Positions 10,159 to 20,312 of a stretch of 64,000 nucleotides of DNA are shown piece by piece. The position numbers were made by a program, and so were the translations under genes. Origin of the DNA: Pseudomonas ceruminis (GTDB lineage: Bacteria; Pseudomonadota; Gammaproteobacteria; Pseudomonadales; Pseudomonadaceae); contig NZ_BQHW01000009.1 in assembly GCF_021602025.1 (NCBI RefSeq), positions 62,001 through 126,000 on the forward strand, read 5' to 3'. The number at the start of each line of letters is the position of its first letter. The first letter of the stretch is position 1. The notes beneath the pieces are model-generated. The model made no database searches. It was given only the letters and a program-made list of their open reading frames with translations, and was not told the DNA's origin.

Positions 10159-10394
10159 TTAGGCGTCCGCACTATACAACATACTCTTATCGATCGAATA
10201 GACCTCGCAGGCCGGCACCATGGATTCGATCAACGACATGACACGCTCGCTCATATCGCCATACAGCGCGTAATTGGACGAAAACGCCACCACCCCGTGC
10301 TGGCGCAGCTTGTCCCTGCACTGGAAATACGGTTCGCCCATCTTCACGAACGGCTTGGCATCGTATGATCGGGCGATCACGCAGCCGTCGTTGT
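10159..10394 (-). pseudogene. rulB: rulB (umuC-like) internal fragment between the two islands
   Basis: Minus-strand translation reads NDGCVIARSYDAKPFVKMGE through PACEVYSID, the Y-family DNA polymerase segment that follows the N-terminal SNND of RulB/UmuC. It picks up where the 5' fragment at 20.2 kb stops. Homology ends at YSID, just before the catalytic Glu of the YSIDE motif; the last ten residues (KSMLYSADA and neighbours) come from island 1 DNA. The fragment covers about 68 codons, lacks a start and cannot be functional. It is direct proof that one rulB gene was split twice. Confidence 0.9.
10388..10394. repeat. Left direct repeat (att core) of island 2, TCGTTGT
   Basis: TCGTTGT here (ACAACGA on the coding strand of rulB, the NND codons) is repeated at 20197-20203. 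Joining the two rulB pieces through one copy restores the reading SNNDGC. A 7-bp core fits tyrosine-recombinase strand exchange. Confidence 0.8.
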
Positions 10395-10429
10395 ATCTGA
10401 ATGACGCTAACAGTTAGTAGTGCATAACA
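10395..10429. repeat. Left terminal inverted repeat of island 2
   Basis: Begins ATCTGAATGACGC and continues GTTAGTAGTGCATAACA. Read inward, it matches the opposite end (TCTGAGGGATTGC, GTTAGTAAATGAATTACA) imperfectly over about 35 bases, the best blocks being TCTGA and GTTAGTA..TG.AT.ACA. Probably recombinase arm or core-flanking binding sites. Confidence 0.7.
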
Positions 10430-10527
10430 TATTGATATTTAACGATATTGTTACGCTAACAATTTTTCGTCCTTCGCAGCCTAAATCAGGGCTTTTCAGT
10501 CCGACCCACCCCCATGCGGCCAACTAG

Positions 10528-10581
10528 CTGCCCGCCTCGAATGTCGTGTCCCTGGGGCCGCGAGGCCCCAAAAAACTTTGA
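10528..10581 (+). pseudogene. ginD: Fossil C-terminus of a third ginD
   Basis: The plus strand encodes LPASNVVSLGPRGPKKL and a stop, matching the end of GinD1 (LPASNVLPLNPRGHKKL) in 13 of 17 residues, with the DNA also near-identical around the stop. A stop codon (TAG at 10525) directly precedes it and no further ginD sequence is visible upstream. It lies opposite in orientation to both intact gin operons and is unlike the end of GinD2, so it is left over from another island related to island 1. Confidence 0.75.
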
Positions 10582-10751
10582 ATGAACTTCATGAGCGTGC
10601 ACATCTGTTGTCGGCTGGAGTCGTTCGGTTGTTCGGAAGAGCAGGCGAAACCGAAAAGCACACGGAGTCCTCGCATAACGTCCTTGGCTCGCAGCACTAT
10701 TACGGAGACCGAAGCGTTCCCGGCCAATCAGGGCTGCTGAGAGGGCCTACA

Positions 10752-11168
10752 TCACCGACACTCCCGGCCTTCTCCGCACCCTGGAGCGCCAAGGTACTTT
10801 CGGCCGGCCAGGCGCTCGGGCAGCCAGATGAGCAAGGGTGCCGCCCCCAGTGCCAGCAATAGCCACAGTCTGGAGAACTGCTCGCCATGCGGGTCGAAGC
10901 CATAAGCCAGCAGCCCGCCGAGCGCGAGCAACAGGAAGTACGGCGCCGTGAGGTAGCAGTGAAGTCGGCGGCAGCGTGCGGCATTGACCAGGCAGGCGCC
11001 ACCCATCACCGCCAGCGCGGCGCTTGCGGCCAGGAATAGCGTGGGGTGTCGATCTGCCAGAAGAATGGTTAGCGTCGCGACAACGGCAGGCAGCCCCCAG
11101 AAGCTGATCACCTGCCATGTCTGGCGCAGGCTGTCACCCCTGCCGAGTTCATTAGTCTTAATGTTCAT
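10752..11168 (-). CDS. mer-associated small membrane protein of unknown function
   Basis: A 138-residue protein, last of the mer operon, 18 bases after merA. It has about four hydrophobic segments: GLPAVVATLTILLA, LFLAASAALAVMGGACLV, YFLLLALGGLLAYGF and LWLLLALGAAPLLIWLP. Between the second and third is a conserved-looking NAARCRRLHCYLTAPY motif with two cysteines, and the tail GAPGCGEGRECR has two more. I recall similar CxxxHCY membrane proteins beside merA in other bacteria but know no assigned function. A role in Hg handling is inferred from position and cysteines. ATG at 11168 chosen for the GAGG about 7 bases upstream. merD and merE, common at this place, are absent. Confidence 0.65.
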   Translation of the reverse strand: MNIKTNELGRGDSLRQTWQVISFWGLPAVVATLTILLADRHPTLFLAASAALAVMGGACLVNAARCRRLHCYLTAPYFLLLALGGLLAYGFDPHGEQFSRLWLLLALGAAPLLIWLPERLAGRKYLGAPGCGEGRECR

Positions 11169-11186
11169 GTTTGCACCTCGCATTCT

Positions 11187-13336
<2,150 letters not shown>

Positions 13337-13348
13337 CGGAATGCCCGC

Positions 13349-13630
13349 CTATTGCTTGACGCTGGACGGGTAGCCGGCGTCCTCTGTCGCCTTGGTCAGC
13401 GCCTGCGCACTGGTCTTGGCATCGTCGAAGGTGACGATGGCTTCGCGCTTCTCATAACTCACCTCGGCCTTGGTCACGCCCTCGACCTTGGTCAGCGCTT
13501 TCTTCACCGTGATTGGGCAAGCGGCGCAGGTCATGCCCGGCACCGACAGGGTGATGATTTGGGAGGCGGCCCACACTGGGGAAACCACGGCAATGAGGGC
13601 GAGAGCGGCAAGCAGCTTTTTCATGACCAA
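13349..13630 (-). CDS. merP: Periplasmic mercury-binding protein MerP
   Basis: A 93-residue protein with a cleavable signal peptide (MKKLLAALALIAVVSPVWAA, preceded by MV) and a heavy-metal-associated fold carrying GMTCAACP, whose two Cys bind Hg(II) in the periplasm and hand it to MerT. Seven bases follow the merT stop. The shorter start at the second Met is equally possible. Confidence 0.96.
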   Translation of the reverse strand: MVMKKLLAALALIAVVSPVWAASQIITLSVPGMTCAACPITVKKALTKVEGVTKAEVSYEKREAIVTFDDAKTSAQALTKATEDAGYPSSVKQ

Positions 13631-13637
13631 CTCCTGA

Positions 13638-13988
13638 TTAGTAGAACAAGGGGAGGATGTAGGGGAAAGCGAGCGCGACCAGCACCAAGGCCGTCACGAC
13701 CCAAAAAACGAGCTTGTAGATGGTGCTTACCTGGGGATCAGCGCAGACCTCACCGGGTATGCAGACTTGAGCCGGGCGGAAAATGCGCCGGTAAGCGAAG
13801 AACAGCGCAACCAGTGCCGCGCCAATGAAGAACGGGCGGTAAGGTTCCAGAACGGTGAGGCTGCCGATCCAGGCACCGCTGAAGCCCAAGGCGATCAGCA
13901 CCAGCGGCCCCAGGCAGCACGTGGACGCGAGGATTGCCGCCAGACCTCCAGTGAGGAGTGCACCGCGCCCATTTCGCGATTCAGACAT
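13638..13988 (-). CDS. merT: Mercuric ion transporter MerT
   Basis: A 116-residue three-helix inner-membrane protein; length equals that of Tn501 MerT. The first helix carries the vicinal Cys pair STCCLGPL, and the loop has CIPGEVC for cytoplasmic transfer to MerA. ATG at 13988 chosen because AAGGA lies upstream and the sequence MSESRNGRGALLTGG matches known MerT starts; a longer frame would run through the promoter. First gene of the operon. Confidence 0.97.
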   Translation of the reverse strand: MSESRNGRGALLTGGLAAILASTCCLGPLVLIALGFSGAWIGSLTVLEPYRPFFIGAALVALFFAYRRIFRPAQVCIPGEVCADPQVSTIYKLVFWVVTALVLVALAFPYILPLFY

Positions 13989-14023
13989 ACGTTCATCCTT
14001 CCGAGTGGTTGATCGATGGGTTA

Positions 14024-14054
14024 AGGTTATTTCCGTAGTTAGGTACGGGGTCAA
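14024..14054 (-). promoter_or_regulatory. MerR-controlled promoter PmerT with 19-bp spacer
   Basis: On the minus strand: -35 TTGACC (14049-14054), a 19-bp spacer CCGTACCTAACTACGGAAA, and -10 TAACCT (14024-14029). The dyad CCGTA..TACGG in the spacer is the MerR operator. The overlong spacer is the hallmark of promoters that MerR untwists when Hg(II) binds. Confidence 0.92.
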
Positions 14055-14059
14055 GCGGC

Positions 14060-14470
14060 ATGCACAACGCGGTGGAAAGCCTGACCATCGGCGCCTTTGC
14101 CAAGGCAGCCGGGGTTAACGTGGAAACCATTCGGTTCTATCAACGCAAGGGGCTGTTACCCGAACCGGACAAGCCCTACGGCAGCATTCGCCGCTATGGC
14201 GAGACGGATGTCGCACGGGTGAGATTCGTGAAGTCCGCGCAACGGCTGGGCTTTAGCCTTGATGAAGTGGCCGGACTGTTGCGACTGGACGACGGCGCGC
14301 ACTGCGACGAAGCGCGTGTGCTCGCCGAGCAGAAGCTTGAGGATGTGCGTGAGAAACTCGCGGATCTTCAGCGGATCGAGTCGGTCTTGGCGCAGCTGGT
14401 TGATGACTGTTGCGCGAGCCAAGGGACAGTGAGCTGTCCGCTGATCGTTTCGCTGCAAGCGAGCAAGTGA
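14060..14470 (+). CDS. merR: Mercury-responsive regulator MerR
   Basis: A 136-residue MerR-family regulator, divergent from merT. The HTH is [20 protein letters not shown]; the Hg-binding cysteines lie in [15 protein letters not shown] and TVSCPLI, equivalent to the three conserved Cys of Tn501 MerR. It represses its own and the mer promoter without Hg and activates merTPCA with Hg. Slightly shorter at the C-terminus than Tn501 MerR (144 aa). Confidence 0.95.
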   Translation: MHNAVESLTIGAFAKAAGVNVETIRFYQRKGLLPEPDKPYGSIRRYGETDVARVRFVKSAQRLGFSLDEVAGLLRLDDGAHCDEARVLAEQKLEDVREKLADLQRIESVLAQLVDDCCASQGTVSCPLIVSLQASK

Positions 14471-14546
14471 CCGCCCGCACTTCGCGCGTTAGCCCACGAT
14501 TTCCCGTTTGTCAGGGCTCTCTGTTTGTCGGTCTGAAGGTGGAAAG

Positions 14547-14569
14547 AGCGGCGCTCATTGAGCGCCGCT
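14547..14569 (+). terminator. Hairpin after merR
   Basis: AGCGGCGCTCA and AGCGCCGCT (with TTG loop) form a GC-rich stem 77 bases after the merR stop. No clear T-run, so termination is only likely. Confidence 0.45.
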
Positions 14570-14612
14570 GACTGGGCAAAGGAGCACTTGCAAAGGCCCT
14601 AGGTTGGTACTG

Positions 14613-15023
14613 CTATTTGCCCTTGTGCATCAGTGGGGCGGGCCCACGTTGCATCTGGTCGAGTAGCACATATCTACCTTGCAGGCGGACAGCCGGGCTG
14701 CGCTTCGCTTCGCCACGGCCTGCCGCCGTGGCGCCCAGTTGTTCAATCTTCTTGACGGTTTCCGCCACTAGGATTGCGTCAGCCTTGTCGCGCATGGAGA
14801 CAATCTGCTCGGTCGCTCTCGTGACATCGTGATCGCCGCCGTACAGCCCGTCGCCTCTGAGAAGGTCATGCAGGTGATGGATCGGATCAATTCCAAGTGG
14901 GGTCGAGGCACGCTCCGCCTGGGCGGGGTGCCGGTGACTCCTGACTGGGGATGTGTCGGGAAATGCTCGGCCCAAGCTATACCACACGGTTAGATCAGCT
15001 CTGGACAGTGAGGTGAGGCACAC
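14613..15023 (-). CDS. Hypothetical protein after ginD2
   Basis: A minus-strand frame of up to 136 codons starting 10 bases after ginD2. The middle and end (DVTRATEQIVSMRDKADAIL, VAETVKKIEQLGATAAGRGE) look protein-like and helical, whereas the first 40 residues are low quality and begin at a GTG. I do not recognise a family. It may be a fifth gene of the gin operon, or the remnant of an older gene. Start uncertain. Confidence 0.35.
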   Translation of the reverse strand: MCLTSLSRADLTVWYSLGRAFPDTSPVRSHRHPAQAERASTPLGIDPIHHLHDLLRGDGLYGGDHDVTRATEQIVSMRDKADAILVAETVKKIEQLGATAAGRGEAKRSPAVRLQGRYVLLDQMQRGPAPLMHKGK

Positions 15024-15033
15024 CCCAGCGCTG

Positions 15034-15462
15034 CTAGGAAGCCGGCTTACTGCTCAGAAGAACCACCTTACCAGTGGCTACGCCCTTCAGTTGAGCTAGT
15101 TCGAGAATCAGGGTCTGATTCACTGAGGCCAGTCGAGCCAGATCCTGGCTTAGCTGTGCGTTCTCCGCGCGCAATGCTCTGTTCAGCTCCCTCTCCTTCA
15201 ACAATGCTTGGTGCTTCGAATCGCGCTGTGCTCGGACTGATTTCCCCATCAGACCACGAATGCGTTCAGCCACGGCTGGGTAGGTGTTGTGGATGAGACC
15301 TGGAGTGACCCCTGCCGCTTTCGCTACGCCAGAAATGGACAGCTTTCCGTTTGTTGAAAGGATGCCGTCGATGACCTTATCGAGCATCTCCGAGGTCTTC
15401 TGTCTGGAGCGTCCGGAGGATCGTTGCGCAGTTGGCTTATTGGTCAAAGTCGGCACCTTCAA
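15034..15462 (-). CDS. ginD: GinD-like small HTH/coiled-coil protein of island 2
   Basis: A 142-residue protein. An HTH (ISGVAKAAGVTPGLIHNTYP, about residues 43-62) is followed by a basic stretch and a long helix with heptads (KERELNRALRAENAQLSQDL, then LARLASVNQTLILELAQLK), a clear coiled coil. Same build as TnpC of Tn554 and GinD. Its ATG overlaps the ginC2 stop by 4 bases. The C-terminus (VVLLSSKPAS) differs from GinD1, so the two islands are not recent copies of each other. Confidence 0.78.
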   Translation of the reverse strand: MKVPTLTNKPTAQRSSGRSRQKTSEMLDKVIDGILSTNGKLSISGVAKAAGVTPGLIHNTYPAVAERIRGLMGKSVRAQRDSKHQALLKERELNRALRAENAQLSQDLARLASVNQTLILELAQLKGVATGKVVLLSSKPAS

Positions 15463-17312
15463 GTTCGCGTTGGGTCACTGTCGCGAGCGTCCAAAGGAGA
15501 CAGGCCAAGGCTGCTGATTACGTCGAATGCGACCTGCATATCACGTTTTGCCCGTTGCCTTACAGCCGGCCCGGCATCGTCGATTTCCATCAGCTCCAGC
15601 TGATGCGAGTAGATCCCCTGCCACGTGGTGGCAAAGGTCTCGTCAATCACAGAGTGTTTGCAGCCAGGACAACGGGTTGCCTCATACAAACCAGCCCCAC
15701 CACAGCCCCGTTCTGTCGCGATGCACCAGCCATGACCAGTCGCTCGAATGTTTGCATGGGGGGCTGTCTGGGCCAGCAAGGCACTCCGATCTTTGATCGG
15801 AATGGCACGTAGCTCCATGATCCTCTCACCCGCCCCTCCAGCAAGTGGCTGATCATCCAACCACGACTCGATGAGATCGATCTTGAATTCCGTCATCTGT
15901 TGGAGGATTTCATCGAACAGGGTGAGATCCTGTAGGGGGTTGGAGGCATAGAGCTGAGTCATGCTCATACTGCTGTGTTTGAACTGCCACTTGAGGAAGA
16001 CGAGCGAGGTACGCCCCATGCGAGACTCAACGAAGCACCGGGCATAGGTGCGACGGCACTGGTGAGTCCGCAATGGCCAATCACTTCCAGCCGCTTTTGC
16101 GACGCGCTTGAAGGCTTCATTGGAACCTGCGGCGCTGAGCACTTCGATGTGTCCAACACGTTCGGCTTTGTTGCCGTACCCATTCAAGCAGAGGAACAGT
16201 CTCTTCGAGTCCTTTCTGGCTTTCTCCAATCGAAGCAAAAGATCAGCGGAGTCAACTGAATTGCATGACAGTTCAAGGTCACTCAACTCCGCCTCGAGCT
16301 CCCTTCTCATGGGGGTTGAGCACATGGCGAAGAGATTCAACGCATCCAGCGTAAGCTCAGGGACAAGATAGTCGACTCGTCCCTTTCCCGTTTTATGCTC
16401 GGTCGTGGTTACCCAGCAGTAAGTAACGCCATCCACTACCTCTTTTCGCCACGCACCGACTTCAATCCCGATGACCTCTTCGTTACGCATGCCACTGGTA
16501 ATGGATGCAATGTACAAAACAGCATCGCGGCAACGAATCATTTTGGGGCTGCGGCGAGTGAAAGTGTCAATTCCGGTGGCTTTCAGATCTTCTTTCGTCT
16601 TATGAACGATCTGCTCGCAATAGTTGAAGATCTTCGCCTGATCATCTGGCGGAATTATATCCGTTCTACCCGTATTCTTATTGGCAGCCGAAGTACCCCT
16701 TGCTTCTCCAATTCCGCTGACTCGCCACAGGGACGAGTCCCCCCACGGAAAACACTGAAGAGGGGAAAGGGTTTCGGCAGAGAATATCCATAAAAAGTCA
16801 ATTATCCGCAGCCTGGAATAAAGAGGCATTGGTCTTAACGACTCTGACTTGCAATGGTGAATATAATTACTAATGTGTATGGGCCGAACATCGGAAAATC
16901 GTTCAAGCTCTAAATCGCTAAGCCAACGAATAAATGGAATGACACTGGCACTGACGAGAGTTGTAATACCCCGTGCGACAGGTGGCTTTGACCCTGGAAG
17001 CCCTCTCTTGAACCATGCATACGCAACTGCTTTGCAGTCATCAATCATCTCAGGTGGGAGATTAAAATCCCAACTGACGTACTTGTGCCCCTCGTTTACG
17101 TTAGATTGATCAAAGAAAGGTCGAAGATCCCAGCGAGCATCGCCAAAGCGGCTTAATACAAGAGTTTCGCCACGATCATTAACAATGGCACTAATAACTA
17201 TCGCATCACGCTCAGCCTTGCTGAGGCCCGAGGCAGTTACAGGTTGCGCGAATAGCACATCATAGGCCTTAAGGGCGGCCCTAGAGTTCCGATTAGCCGA
17301 CAAGAGCGTCAC
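15459..17312 (-). CDS. ginC: GinC-like tyrosine recombinase of island 2
   Basis: A 617-residue integrase. Active-site segments: ITSGMRNEEVIGIEVG (Arg), RTHQCRRTYARCF (His, Arg) and KWQFKHSSMSMTQLYASN (His, Tyr nucleophile). Near the end a Cys-rich knot (GWCIATERGCGGAG, ATRCPGCKHS) suggests a zinc-binding tail. The start is the GTG at 17312, inside ginB2; a TTG at 17303 with GAGG about 8 bases upstream is an alternative. Third gene of the operon. Confidence 0.85.
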   Translation of the reverse strand: MTLLSANRNSRAALKAYDVLFAQPVTASGLSKAERDAIVISAIVNDRGETLVLSRFGDARWDLRPFFDQSNVNEGHKYVSWDFNLPPEMIDDCKAVAYAWFKRGLPGSKPPVARGITTLVSASVIPFIRWLSDLELERFSDVRPIHISNYIHHCKSESLRPMPLYSRLRIIDFLWIFSAETLSPLQCFPWGDSSLWRVSGIGEARGTSAANKNTGRTDIIPPDDQAKIFNYCEQIVHKTKEDLKATGIDTFTRRSPKMIRCRDAVLYIASITSGMRNEEVIGIEVGAWRKEVVDGVTYCWVTTTEHKTGKGRVDYLVPELTLDALNLFAMCSTPMRRELEAELSDLELSCNSVDSADLLLRLEKARKDSKRLFLCLNGYGNKAERVGHIEVLSAAGSNEAFKRVAKAAGSDWPLRTHQCRRTYARCFVESRMGRTSLVFLKWQFKHSSMSMTQLYASNPLQDLTLFDEILQQMTEFKIDLIESWLDDQPLAGGAGERIMELRAIPIKDRSALLAQTAPHANIRATGHGWCIATERGCGGAGLYEATRCPGCKHSVIDETFATTWQGIYSHQLELMEIDDAGPAVRQRAKRDMQVAFDVISSLGLSPLDARDSDPTRT

Positions 17313-18909
17313 CTCGAACTTTCCTCATAAACTCAATCTTGCATCCCCAGAACGGATGAGGGGACGCTTTCGCTTTGGCTTTAGCCGCTTCGATCAGTTC
17401 AATCTTGAATTTTCGAGACGTAAACTCGTCAATAAGCCTGATGAAATCGCCCTGGCGTTTCCGCCATGCCGCCCACTCATCCGTTAAAAAATACTCCATC
17501 TCAGCGTGCAAAAACTGCTGATAGCTGAACAGTCGATACAAGTCTCCGAGAGTCCCTACAATTGCGTAACTAGGACATGTCAAGCAATGAATGAACTCGG
17601 AACAATGGGTAACGCCATCTTTGGGTGCCAGGCTTCCATAGAGGCTATCTTTGCAACCTCCTGGGGGTGTCGGTGTGACGTTGATGCCACGCAGCTGATC
17701 GGTGAATGCTTCCCCTACGAAGGTGGCACCCTCAACCTTGATCTCGTCATTTATCTTCAAATAGTGGTTATCAGCAACGCTAGGGGAATGGCCCATCACA
17801 GCGGACACCTCCAGTAGGTCGCCGCCGCTGAGCTTCCAAAGCCTACTTTCCATAGTCTTTCGAAGACGACTGAGATTAACGATCAGCGGTTGGCCCTGAT
17901 CGTCCTTCAAAGCATGCCGCGCACAGATACTCTTTGTTGATTGAAATAGCGTACTGGAAGCCAGCGCGACTACCCTATGACCATGCCCATTCTGTCCGGC
18001 GCGGTAAAGCCAAACATGCGACTTAAGCTTTTCAGGCGCAAACCCAACCAGTGGCTCAGAAATTGCCAAAGCCTTATTTACAACAGCCACCCCATCTAAA
18101 GGAATTGGGTTATATCCGTCATGCAGTTCAGTTTTTCGAATGGTTTTGCTCTGAGCACCCTTGCCGCGTCTTTTTACGGTGTTCAAGAGCCAAAGATTGG
18201 GGATGAATGGATGCGGCTGGAGTGCATCTCTAGACATTTCCAGAAGCGGCGTAGTGTTAATTCCAGATCTGGCCGCAGTAATCAGCAATAAGACCGTCAT
18301 TGCTTCGGCGTCATTTCCAGAGAATAAGCCCTTATGAATGGCTACTAAATCTGACTTTAGCGCAGTGATGAGCCCCTGCATTTCCGAGAGACTGAGCGGC
18401 TTCGCGTCATTGGTCGATTTCGCGGTATGGGGGAAAGGAACGGCTGGAAGTAGATCATCTTTATCCGCCTCAACGAATCCGTATTCAATTAGGCTGATGA
18501 TCAATGACTTCAGCGACGTGTAATAGTTCTTCGCAGTTGACCCGTTTGGATACTTGAGCTTAAGCCACGAAACATATCGCTCAAGATGCCGCTTGGTCAG
18601 GCTGTTCGGGGTTGACGGCGGAGAATCAATCGTTCCGCTTTTCAGGAAGGCCATGAAATATCGAAGGCCATTGCTGGAGTACCCTACAAGAGTGGCCAGG
18701 GAGAAATTCCCTCCATTGACCAGTGCTCTGATTACATGAATACTCTGAATAGCCCATGCGTCAAAGCCAAACCCAATGTACTGAGAGTGATCAATCTTAG
18801 TTACATTCCGGGGATTTTTCGGAAGATCGATTCTAAGCTCATTCTCTACGGTCTCGAATCCTTTAGTGACCGATTGCATTTCAGCTTTATAGTTTTTCTT
18901 TCGGGCCAA
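17293..18909 (-). CDS. ginB: GinB-like tyrosine recombinase of island 2, first catalytic Arg replaced
   Basis: A 538-residue member of the tyrosine recombinase family. Box I reads ARSGINTTPLLEM, so Asn occupies the place of the first catalytic Arg, exactly as in GinB1. Box II is LSRLRKTMESRLW (Arg present, His missing), and MGHSPSVADNHYLKI supplies His and Tyr. A HCSEFIHCLTCPSY cluster follows. Lower GC than its neighbours on the left. Lies 10 bases after ginA2 and overlaps ginC2 by 20 bases. Confidence 0.82.
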   Translation of the reverse strand: MARKKNYKAEMQSVTKGFETVENELRIDLPKNPRNVTKIDHSQYIGFGFDAWAIQSIHVIRALVNGGNFSLATLVGYSSNGLRYFMAFLKSGTIDSPPSTPNSLTKRHLERYVSWLKLKYPNGSTAKNYYTSLKSLIISLIEYGFVEADKDDLLPAVPFPHTAKSTNDAKPLSLSEMQGLITALKSDLVAIHKGLFSGNDAEAMTVLLLITAARSGINTTPLLEMSRDALQPHPFIPNLWLLNTVKRRGKGAQSKTIRKTELHDGYNPIPLDGVAVVNKALAISEPLVGFAPEKLKSHVWLYRAGQNGHGHRVVALASSTLFQSTKSICARHALKDDQGQPLIVNLSRLRKTMESRLWKLSGGDLLEVSAVMGHSPSVADNHYLKINDEIKVEGATFVGEAFTDQLRGINVTPTPPGGCKDSLYGSLAPKDGVTHCSEFIHCLTCPSYAIVGTLGDLYRLFSYQQFLHAEMEYFLTDEWAAWRKRQGDFIRLIDEFTSRKFKIELIEAAKAKAKASPHPFWGCKIEFMRKVRGDALVG

Positions 18910-18919
18910 CAGTAGTACC

Positions 18920-20077
18920 TCAGATGCTTGGAGTAGAGACGGCCATAAACATCATGTCTATCTCGTCTTCATGAGCAAGGACAGACTGAGCCTCTAGCTG
19001 ATTAATGAGATGCAGGTACACCATCGTTGTTTGAACGTCGGAGTGTCCCATCCTGTCTCGGACATAGAGCAATGGCTCTCCTTTAAAGTCTCGGCTTTTC
19101 CTCAGGGCAAGAAGGGTATAAGTCCCATAGGTATGACGAAGCATGTGGGCCCTAACATAAAATCCGCACTTGCGCTCATACGCCTTCATCACGTCGACGA
19201 TGGAGTCTTTCGTGTACTGCCGCCCCTCCCTTGTCAGCACCAAGGCCGTGGCGCGCCCGTTGCCGGCCGCTTTCCGTACTTCGCGCTCATGAAGCGTGTA
19301 CGACCACATTTCCTCCATCAGCGACCAAGGCACGTCAATTGTTCGAGGGCGGCCGTACTTGAGATGCATGTCCGATGGCTCGAGAGCCACGCTGATCATT
19401 TGCCCAGGGCGGAGGCCCTTCTTCAGCCGAGGATTAAAGACGTACTTGAAAGGGAAAGTGCGCGCCTCGCAGGAGCGAAGACCAGTGCGAACCATCAGAT
19501 GGAACAAGATCCGGTGACTTGGATCGGCATCGAGGGCGAGGCAAACCTTAGCCTGATCTTTGGTCAGGAATTTGGTCAATCGCTTACGCTCTCGCACCAT
19601 CACTGAGGGCTTCGTACTCTCGGCGTTAGGACGAGCTACGTGACTGAGGAAGCCGGAATGCGGAGTCGCTCTGACCCTTCGCTCGCCAAAGGGCAGCGCT
19701 GCGATCAGATCACGCTGCTTGGCCCATTGGTAGAACCTCACAATTAGGTTCAGTCGCTTGTTCAGAGTGCTGGGATCTAGTTCCAACTCACCGCTCGACC
19801 AGTCTCTATACCGCGACAGGACGCTCAGGCCATCTGCCTGACTCTCCTCATTCCAGGCCAGACCATTGGCCTCGAGGAAGGCGAAGTAGTCGAACAGACG
19901 GCGTCCATAGGCCTCCCACGTCAGAGCACTGAGTGCCTCACCTGACTCGACTAGCGTGTGCCAAAGGAAAGATTGCGCCGGCTCCACTGGCCAACCGTCG
20001 GCGCCAACCAACAGAGGGAAACCTTCGAATGATCGACCCGCTACAGCAAGGTCTTTTGTTGCGAACACCAGCCTCAT
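18920..20077 (-). CDS. ginA: GinA-like tyrosine recombinase of island 2
   Basis: A 385-residue integrase with a full active site: RTGLRSCEARTF (Arg), HMLRHTYGTYTLL (His-x-x-Arg) and RMGHSDVQTTMVYLHL (His, Tyr). The N-terminal 150 residues look like a SAM-like core-binding domain (YGRRLFDYFAFLEANGL). Close in size to TnpA of Tn554 (361 aa). First gene of the operon; the island end lies only 119 bases upstream. Confidence 0.87.
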   Translation of the reverse strand: MRLVFATKDLAVAGRSFEGFPLLVGADGWPVEPAQSFLWHTLVESGEALSALTWEAYGRRLFDYFAFLEANGLAWNEESQADGLSVLSRYRDWSSGELELDPSTLNKRLNLIVRFYQWAKQRDLIAALPFGERRVRATPHSGFLSHVARPNAESTKPSVMVRERKRLTKFLTKDQAKVCLALDADPSHRILFHLMVRTGLRSCEARTFPFKYVFNPRLKKGLRPGQMISVALEPSDMHLKYGRPRTIDVPWSLMEEMWSYTLHEREVRKAAGNGRATALVLTREGRQYTKDSIVDVMKAYERKCGFYVRAHMLRHTYGTYTLLALRKSRDFKGEPLLYVRDRMGHSDVQTTMVYLHLINQLEAQSVLAHEDEIDMMFMAVSTPSI

Positions 20078-20160
20078 TTCACAGCCTTAAACACCATCCA
20101 GATGACTCCCCTTCAGAGGCTGGAATGTAATTTCTCAGGCTTCTATCAAGGTGGTGCGGA

Positions 20161-20196
20161 CTGTAATTCATTTACTAACGGAAGCAATCCCTCAGA
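20161..20196. repeat. Right terminal inverted repeat of island 2
   Basis: Read inward from the rulB junction on the minus strand: TCTGAGGGATTGC, then GTTAGTAAATGAATTACA. This mirrors the left end at 10395-10429 and marks the end of the element. Confidence 0.7.
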
Positions 20197-20312
20197 TCGT
20201 TGTTGCTCAGCACCACAATGGGGGTCCTGGCCAGATCCGGCCGGAATACGCGCTCGCAGCTCGCATAGAACGAATTGCAGTCGATCAGGGCGAAGACTGG
20301 CTCACTGGGCAT
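20175..20312 (-). pseudogene. rulB: rulB (umuC-like) 5' fragment, cut by island 2
   Basis: Minus-strand ATG at 20312 starts [20 protein letters not shown] and continues to VVLSNND, the N-terminus of the Y-family polymerase RulB/UmuC with its first catalytic Asp (LIDCNSFY). After 39 native residues island DNA adds LRDCFR and a stop. The frame overlaps rulA by 11 bases, as in intact rulAB operons. The polymerase cannot be made; a 45-residue peptide might be. Confidence 0.93.
20197..20203. repeat. Right direct repeat (att core) of island 2, TCGTTGT
   Basis: Second copy of TCGTTGT, inside the NND codons of the rulB 5' fragment. Together with 10388-10394 it brackets the element. Confidence 0.8.

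Larger units (their letters stand above)
1858..10189. mobile_element. Island 1: GInt-like (ginABCD) element inside rulB; left border unknown
   Basis: The right border lies at about 10189-10197, where rulB homology stops inside its YSIDE motif, next to ginA1. The gin operon follows at once, then convergent cargo (the RloC-like ATPase). The true left end is not found: no rulB 3' part and no mirrored terminal repeat are visible down to base 1, so the start given here is only a minimum. Island structure (recombinase operon at one end, cargo behind it) agrees with described GInts. Confidence 0.7.

Noticed and set aside
14060-14470. merR possibly truncated
   Set aside because: Eight residues shorter than Tn501 MerR at the C-terminus, but all three Hg-binding Cys regions and the HTH are present, so it should work.
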